Shown here: piece after piece, positions 60,582 through 64,000 of the stretch | How positions within the stretch are numbered: the stretch's first letter is position 1 | Layout: every line of letters begins with the position of its first letter | NCBI GenBank assembly: GCA_965216105.1 | Contig: OZ244147.1 | Location: 3,038,001 to 3,102,000, forward strand | Direction: 5' to 3' | DNA: 64,000 nt | Source: JAALLB01 sp017643495 | Lineage (GTDB): Bacteria > Pseudomonadota > Alphaproteobacteria > Rhizobiales > Rhizobiaceae | Made by a program: the position numbers and the translations under genes | The notes under the pieces: generated by a model | What the model was told of the DNA's origin: nothing | What the model saw: only the letters and a program-made list of their open reading frames with translations | Databases searched by the model: none

Positions 60582-61523
60582 ATGAAGCCCAGATTGTTCA
60601 TCGACGGAGAACACGGAACTACCGGATTGCAGATCAGGGAGCGGCTTGCCTCGCGTAGCGATATCGAGGTGCTGTCGATTCCGCATGCAGAACGCCGCGA
60701 CACGGAAAAACGCCGCGACATGCTTGCCGGTTGTGATGTTGCCATCCTCTGCCTGCCTGATGATGCAGCCCGGGAAGCCGTAAGCCTGATCGAGGCCAGC
60801 GGCAATGAAGCCTGCAAGATCATCGACACGTCTACAGCCCACCGGACTTCGCCTGACTGGGCATTCGGATTTGCCGAACTGGAAAAGGGTCAGGCAGAGG
60901 CCGTATCCGCGGCTCGTCGCGTCAGCAATCCGGGTTGTTATTCAACCGGTGCGATTGCCTTGCTGAAGCCATTGATCTCCACTGGCCTGATGGCGGCGGA
61001 CTTCCCCGTCACCATCAATGCGATTTCCGGTTATACGGGGGGCGGAAAGCAGCTCATTGCACAGATGGAAGACAAGAACCACGAAGACCATATCGCAACG
61101 TCCTACCATGCTTATGCACTGCCCCTGAAGCACAAGCATGTGCCAGAAATCATGGTCCGTGCAGGCCTTGATCGCAGACCCGTTTTCACCCCTGCCGTGG
61201 GCCGGTTTGCACAAGGCATGCTGGTCAATATCCCCTTGCATCTCGACAGCCTGAACGGTGCTGGCAAACCCGCCGACATTCACGATGCACTTGCTGACCA
61301 TTACACCGGCTGCAAACATGTGACCGTTGCCAGCCGTGAAGAAGCTTCAAAGACTGCGCATCTGCGGCCCGAGGATTTTGCCGGACGGAACGACATGAAG
61401 CTTTGGGTATTCGGCGATCCGGAAACCGGTCATGTCAACCTGGTGGCGCAGTTGGACAATCTTGGAAAAGGCGCTTCCGGTGCAGCGGTTCAAAACCTCG
61501 ACCTGATGCTCGGCAACAAGTAA
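60582..61523 (+). CDS. argC: N-acetyl-gamma-glutamyl-phosphate reductase (type 2)
   Basis: 313 aa, length of the short type 2 enzyme. Active-site Cys in SNPGCYSTGAIAL, catalytic His in LPLKHKHVPE; N-terminal FIDGEHGTTGLQIRERL binds NADP. Third step of arginine synthesis. Confidence 0.94.
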   Translation: MKPRLFIDGEHGTTGLQIRERLASRSDIEVLSIPHAERRDTEKRRDMLAGCDVAILCLPDDAAREAVSLIEASGNEACKIIDTSTAHRTSPDWAFGFAELEKGQAEAVSAARRVSNPGCYSTGAIALLKPLISTGLMAADFPVTINAISGYTGGGKQLIAQMEDKNHEDHIATSYHAYALPLKHKHVPEIMVRAGLDRRPVFTPAVGRFAQGMLVNIPLHLDSLNGAGKPADIHDALADHYTGCKHVTVASREEASKTAHLRPEDFAGRNDMKLWVFGDPETGHVNLVAQLDNLGKGASGAAVQNLDLMLGNK

Positions 61524-61539
61524 GTCCGGCCGACAGGAA

Positions 61540-61557
61540 GGCAGCGCCCCTGCTGCC
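61540..61557. terminator. Short hairpin between convergent argC and ctaA
   Basis: GGCAGC (61540-61545) and GCTGCC (61552-61557), 6-bp stem, 6-nt loop; weak. Confidence 0.35.
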
Positions 61558-61567
61558 GACAAGGCTG

Positions 61568-62638
61568 TCACGACCGCCGGTATTCTCCGTGTATGCCCCG
61601 CCAATGGGCAATGGCTGCGCCCAGCAGCAATGTCGCGCCGCCCTGGTGTACCAGCCCCCAGAACAGTGGCACCTGCATGACCAGTGTGATTACACCGAAC
61701 GAAGCCTGCAAAAGAGCAAACCCGACGAGCAGTACCGTACGGCGCTTGTGTGTATTGCCTGAATCCGAACCAAGTGCCACGACCATCTGCAACACGATCA
61801 GGATCACAAGCAGGTAAGCAAACAGGCGATGGGTGAACTGCACCATTTTCGGGTTTTCAAAAAGATTGATCCAGAATGGTTCCTGAACCCACAGTCCTCC
61901 CGGCAAAACCGCGCCGTCCATCAATGGCCAGTCATTGAAGGCAAGGCCTGCATCCATGCCGGCAACCAGCGCACCCCAGAATATCTGGACAAACAGCGCA
62001 AAAACCACAAGCGGGGCGAAGCTGCGTACACGCTCCGAGGCATGTTCGTCACTGTGTGGCGCAAGGCCACGGGCGATCCACAGGCACCATGCAAAAATCA
62101 GGTTGGCTAGTGTCAGGTGAACAGCAAGACGGTACTGGCTTACGTCAACACGTTCGGCCAGTCCTGAAGAGACCATCCACCAACCAATGAAACCCTGAAG
62201 CCCGCCAAGCAGAAGCAGGAAGACCAATTTTCCGCGAATGCCCTTTTCCAGCTTTCCGGTTGCCCAAAACCAGACCATCGGCACAAAGAAAGCCAGACCA
62301 ACAAACCGGCCCAGAAAACGGTGCGCCCATTCCCACCAGTAAATAAACTTGAACTCTGCCAGGCTCATGCCCTTGTTGATGAGCTGATACTCGGGAATGA
62401 GCTTGTATTTTTCAAATGCAAGTTGCCAGTCCTGCGCATTCAACGGCGGAATTGCACCCAGCAAGGGCTGCCATTCCGTGATGGAGAGGCCTGAATCCGT
62501 AAGTCTTGTCGCGCCACCCACGATCACCATTGCGAAAACAAGCACACAGATTGCGTACAACCAGAAACGGACTTGCGCGCGATCACGCTCCGTTACCGAC
62601 CGGGTTGCGGCCGTCACCTCGTTGACAGTCATGGACAT
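61568..62638 (-). CDS. ctaA: Heme A synthase (COX15/CtaA type 2)
   Basis: 356 aa from ATG 62638 (ATG 62632 and GTG 62647 also possible). Eight membrane segments; family motifs VGGATRLTDSGLSITEWQPLLGAIPP, EFKFIYWWEWAHRFLGR with heme-ligating His, FTHRLFAY, and LVHQGGATLLLG. Oxidises heme O to heme A for aa3-type cytochrome oxidase in the inner membrane. Confidence 0.95.
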   Translation of the reverse strand: MSMTVNEVTAATRSVTERDRAQVRFWLYAICVLVFAMVIVGGATRLTDSGLSITEWQPLLGAIPPLNAQDWQLAFEKYKLIPEYQLINKGMSLAEFKFIYWWEWAHRFLGRFVGLAFFVPMVWFWATGKLEKGIRGKLVFLLLLGGLQGFIGWWMVSSGLAERVDVSQYRLAVHLTLANLIFAWCLWIARGLAPHSDEHASERVRSFAPLVVFALFVQIFWGALVAGMDAGLAFNDWPLMDGAVLPGGLWVQEPFWINLFENPKMVQFTHRLFAYLLVILIVLQMVVALGSDSGNTHKRRTVLLVGFALLQASFGVITLVMQVPLFWGLVHQGGATLLLGAAIAHWRGIHGEYRRS

Positions 62639-62736
62639 GGGCACCACCAGGTTTTTGCCAGTTCTTCACTGGAATGGCACTGCCCGCATGTTTCATCAAG
62701 TAGGCAGATTGTGACAAGCCGTCGCGCAAACAGGCT

Positions 62737-62764
62737 TTGACATCGCGTCAATCAGGCGTATTTA
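62737..62764 (+). promoter_or_regulatory. Promoter of the DUF2842 gene
   Basis: TTGACA (62737-62742), 16 bp, TATTTA (62759-62764). The start site would coincide with the ATG at 62771, and no ribosome site precedes it, so the mRNA may be leaderless. Confidence 0.5.
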
Positions 62765-62770
62765 TCCCCC

Positions 62771-62986
62771 ATGAACCAGCGCACACGCAAACTGATCGGC
62801 ACTGTACTGATCGTCCTGATCGCAATCCTCTACGCCCTGGTGGCAACAACGATTGCTGCTGCCAAGCTTTCCGAAGCCGGCGGATGGATTCACATGATCT
62901 ATTTTCTGGCTACCGGCATTCTCTGGATTGTACCGGCAATGTTCATCATTAACTGGATGCTAAAGCCAGACCGGAAAACGAATTGA
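62771..62986 (+). CDS. DUF2842 membrane protein
   Basis: 71 aa with two transmembrane helices (LIGTVLIVLIAILYALVATT and MIYFLATGILWIVPAMFIINW). DUF2842 is alphaproteobacterial and of unknown function. The last 38 bp overlap the convergent deacetylase gene. Confidence 0.88.
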   Translation: MNQRTRKLIGTVLIVLIAILYALVATTIAAAKLSEAGGWIHMIYFLATGILWIVPAMFIINWMLKPDRKTN

Positions 62987-64000
62987 ATTCAGGCCCCGGT
63001 TCGTAGGGCTTTCCCGAATCCTTGATCTGCAGTTTGCGGCCCTTGTTGAACAGGCGGCCCGGAACACCGGAAACCAGCGTCTTTACATAGGCTGCGGACT
63101 GAAAATTCCCGTTCATCGAGACCCGCGGCAATGCCGTCAGATAATCCTTGTGTTCGGGATAGACAACACCGTGTCTGGTTGTAACTGCCGTATCAAACCC
63201 GAACTCTTTTGCAATTTCGAATTCGCGTGTGCCTGCCAGAACCTGGTGCCCATAAGGATATGCAAAATGGGCAGGTGCCGTTCCAAGTTCCGTCCGGATT
63301 ACTTCCCGGCTCTGGCCAATCTCGAAACGAACCCTTTTTTCCGGCAGCTTTGCAAGGGCATGATGGTTGATCGTGTGGGCACCTATCGTACAGAGCGTAT
63401 CCTCTGAAAGCTCATGCAGCTGGCTCCAGTCCATGATCTGGTCACGCGCATAAGTTTCCTGGTCATGTTTGTAGGCCCTGGAAATCTGGGATACCAGTCT
63501 TCTCTGGTCCTCTTCCGGCGTTTCAAACAGAAGCTCATGAACCAGTTCATTGAAAGCCTTCAGTTTTTTCTCTGTGGTTGAAAGGTCGTATTCCACGCGA
63601 CCCTGCGGCATTTCCGCATAAATGTGGCTGCGCTTGCGGAAAACCGTTTCAAGGTCTTCCCACCACAATGGCGCCGATCCCTCGACAAGACCGGGTGCCA
63701 CATAAATGAGATAGGGAACCTCATGGCGGCGAAATACCGGAACAGCCTTTTTCATATTGTCACGATATCCGTCGTCCAGCGTCATGCACAGGAACGGTTT
63801 GGCATCGCGATATGCATCGGGGTCTGACAGGCGCCTGTGTACTTCATCCATGGAAATGAACTCGTATCCGGCCCGTTTCAGGCAAAGAATGATCCTGTCC
63901 AGAAACTCGGGACACACAGCCAGATGATAATTGGGCTGAAAGGGATCACGGCCATGTTCGGTTACCCGATGCAGCATCAGGATGGAGCCCATGCCACGCG
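62949..64000 (-). CDS. Polysaccharide deacetylase family protein, 5' end outside window
   Basis: At least 347 aa visible; the frame is still open at the window edge and relatives begin slightly upstream of the first ATG (63992), so it is given as partial. NodB fold: SILMLHRVTE, metal/catalytic Asp pair in CMTLDDGYRDNM, His pair in IGAHTINHHALAKL, and FAYPYG. Removes acetyl groups from a surface polysaccharide or related glycan. The C-terminal 60 residues are variable. Confidence 0.87.
   Translation of the reverse strand, partial: RGMGSILMLHRVTEHGRDPFQPNYHLAVCPEFLDRIILCLKRAGYEFISMDEVHRRLSDPDAYRDAKPFLCMTLDDGYRDNMKKAVPVFRRHEVPYLIYVAPGLVEGSAPLWWEDLETVFRKRSHIYAEMPQGRVEYDLSTTEKKLKAFNELVHELLFETPEEDQRRLVSQISRAYKHDQETYARDQIMDWSQLHELSEDTLCTIGAHTINHHALAKLPEKRVRFEIGQSREVIRTELGTAPAHFAYPYGHQVLAGTREFEIAKEFGFDTAVTTRHGVVYPEHKDYLTALPRVSMNGNFQSAAYVKTLVSGVPGRLFNKGRKLQIKDSGKPYEPGPEFNSFSGLALASS

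Overview
The window looks like a chromosomal segment of an alphaproteobacterium, most likely order Hyphomicrobiales (Rhizobiales). The evidence is an Aap-type general amino-acid importer, the gene order hom-glpX-recJ, rplM-rpsI with a Rhizobium-like S9 C-terminus, DUF2842 divergent from heme A synthase, a DUF1194 protein, a short (type 2) ArgC, many GntR/FCD regulators and moderate GC content. No insertion sequence, phage gene, CRISPR array or rRNA was seen. One tRNA (Glu, TTC) is present. The genus cannot be fixed from the sequence alone.

Positions 1-38031 are a dense catabolic region made of four modules, each pairing an ABC importer with enzymes and its own GntR regulator. Module A (1-8744) has a branched-chain-type importer (livK-G-H-M), a GntR gene and a hydantoinase/oxoprolinase A gene on the minus strand. 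The matching livF ATPase and an L-2-hydroxyglutarate-oxidase-like gene run divergently. Module B (8970-13660) has a polar amino-acid importer, a class IV aminotransferase and a GntR gene. Modules A and B carry the same palindromic operator type in their control regions. Module C (13731-22324) has a sugar-type ABC importer followed by an RraA-type aldolase, a 2-hydroxyacid dehydrogenase, a LigI/fuconolactonase-type amidohydrolase and a Gfo/Idh/MocA dehydrogenase, with a divergent GntR gene. Module D (22348-38031) is a divergent 15-gene locus. Leftward it encodes a sphingosine-phosphate-lyase-like PLP enzyme, a class III aminotransferase, two SDRs and a split transketolase. Rightward it encodes an Aap-type importer, a second lyase-like PLP enzyme, an SDR, a GntR regulator, an SMP-30 lactonase and a succinate-semialdehyde-dehydrogenase-like enzyme. 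The shared control region holds two TGTTGCAACA palindromes.

Positions 38107-64000 are mainly core genes: DUF192, a two-domain cold-shock protein, an M15-type lipoprotein, tRNA-Glu, a diketo-deoxy-sugar-acid hydrolase plus SDR pair, DUF1194, a patatin, recJ/glpX/hom, rplM/rpsI, a LysE-like exporter, a lytic transglycosylase, a branched-chain aminotransferase, a Tat-exported cyclase, a cytoplasmic chemoreceptor, an AhpD-like protein, a quinone oxidoreductase, a small Xre regulator with a triple operator, a PhnZ-like HD protein divergent from agmatinase, argC, heme A synthase, DUF2842 and a polysaccharide deacetylase cut by the window edge.

The best candidate for an undescribed system is module D: two paralogous lyase/decarboxylase genes on either side of one control region, combined with transamination, redox, lactonase and transketolase functions. 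The substrate is not known.
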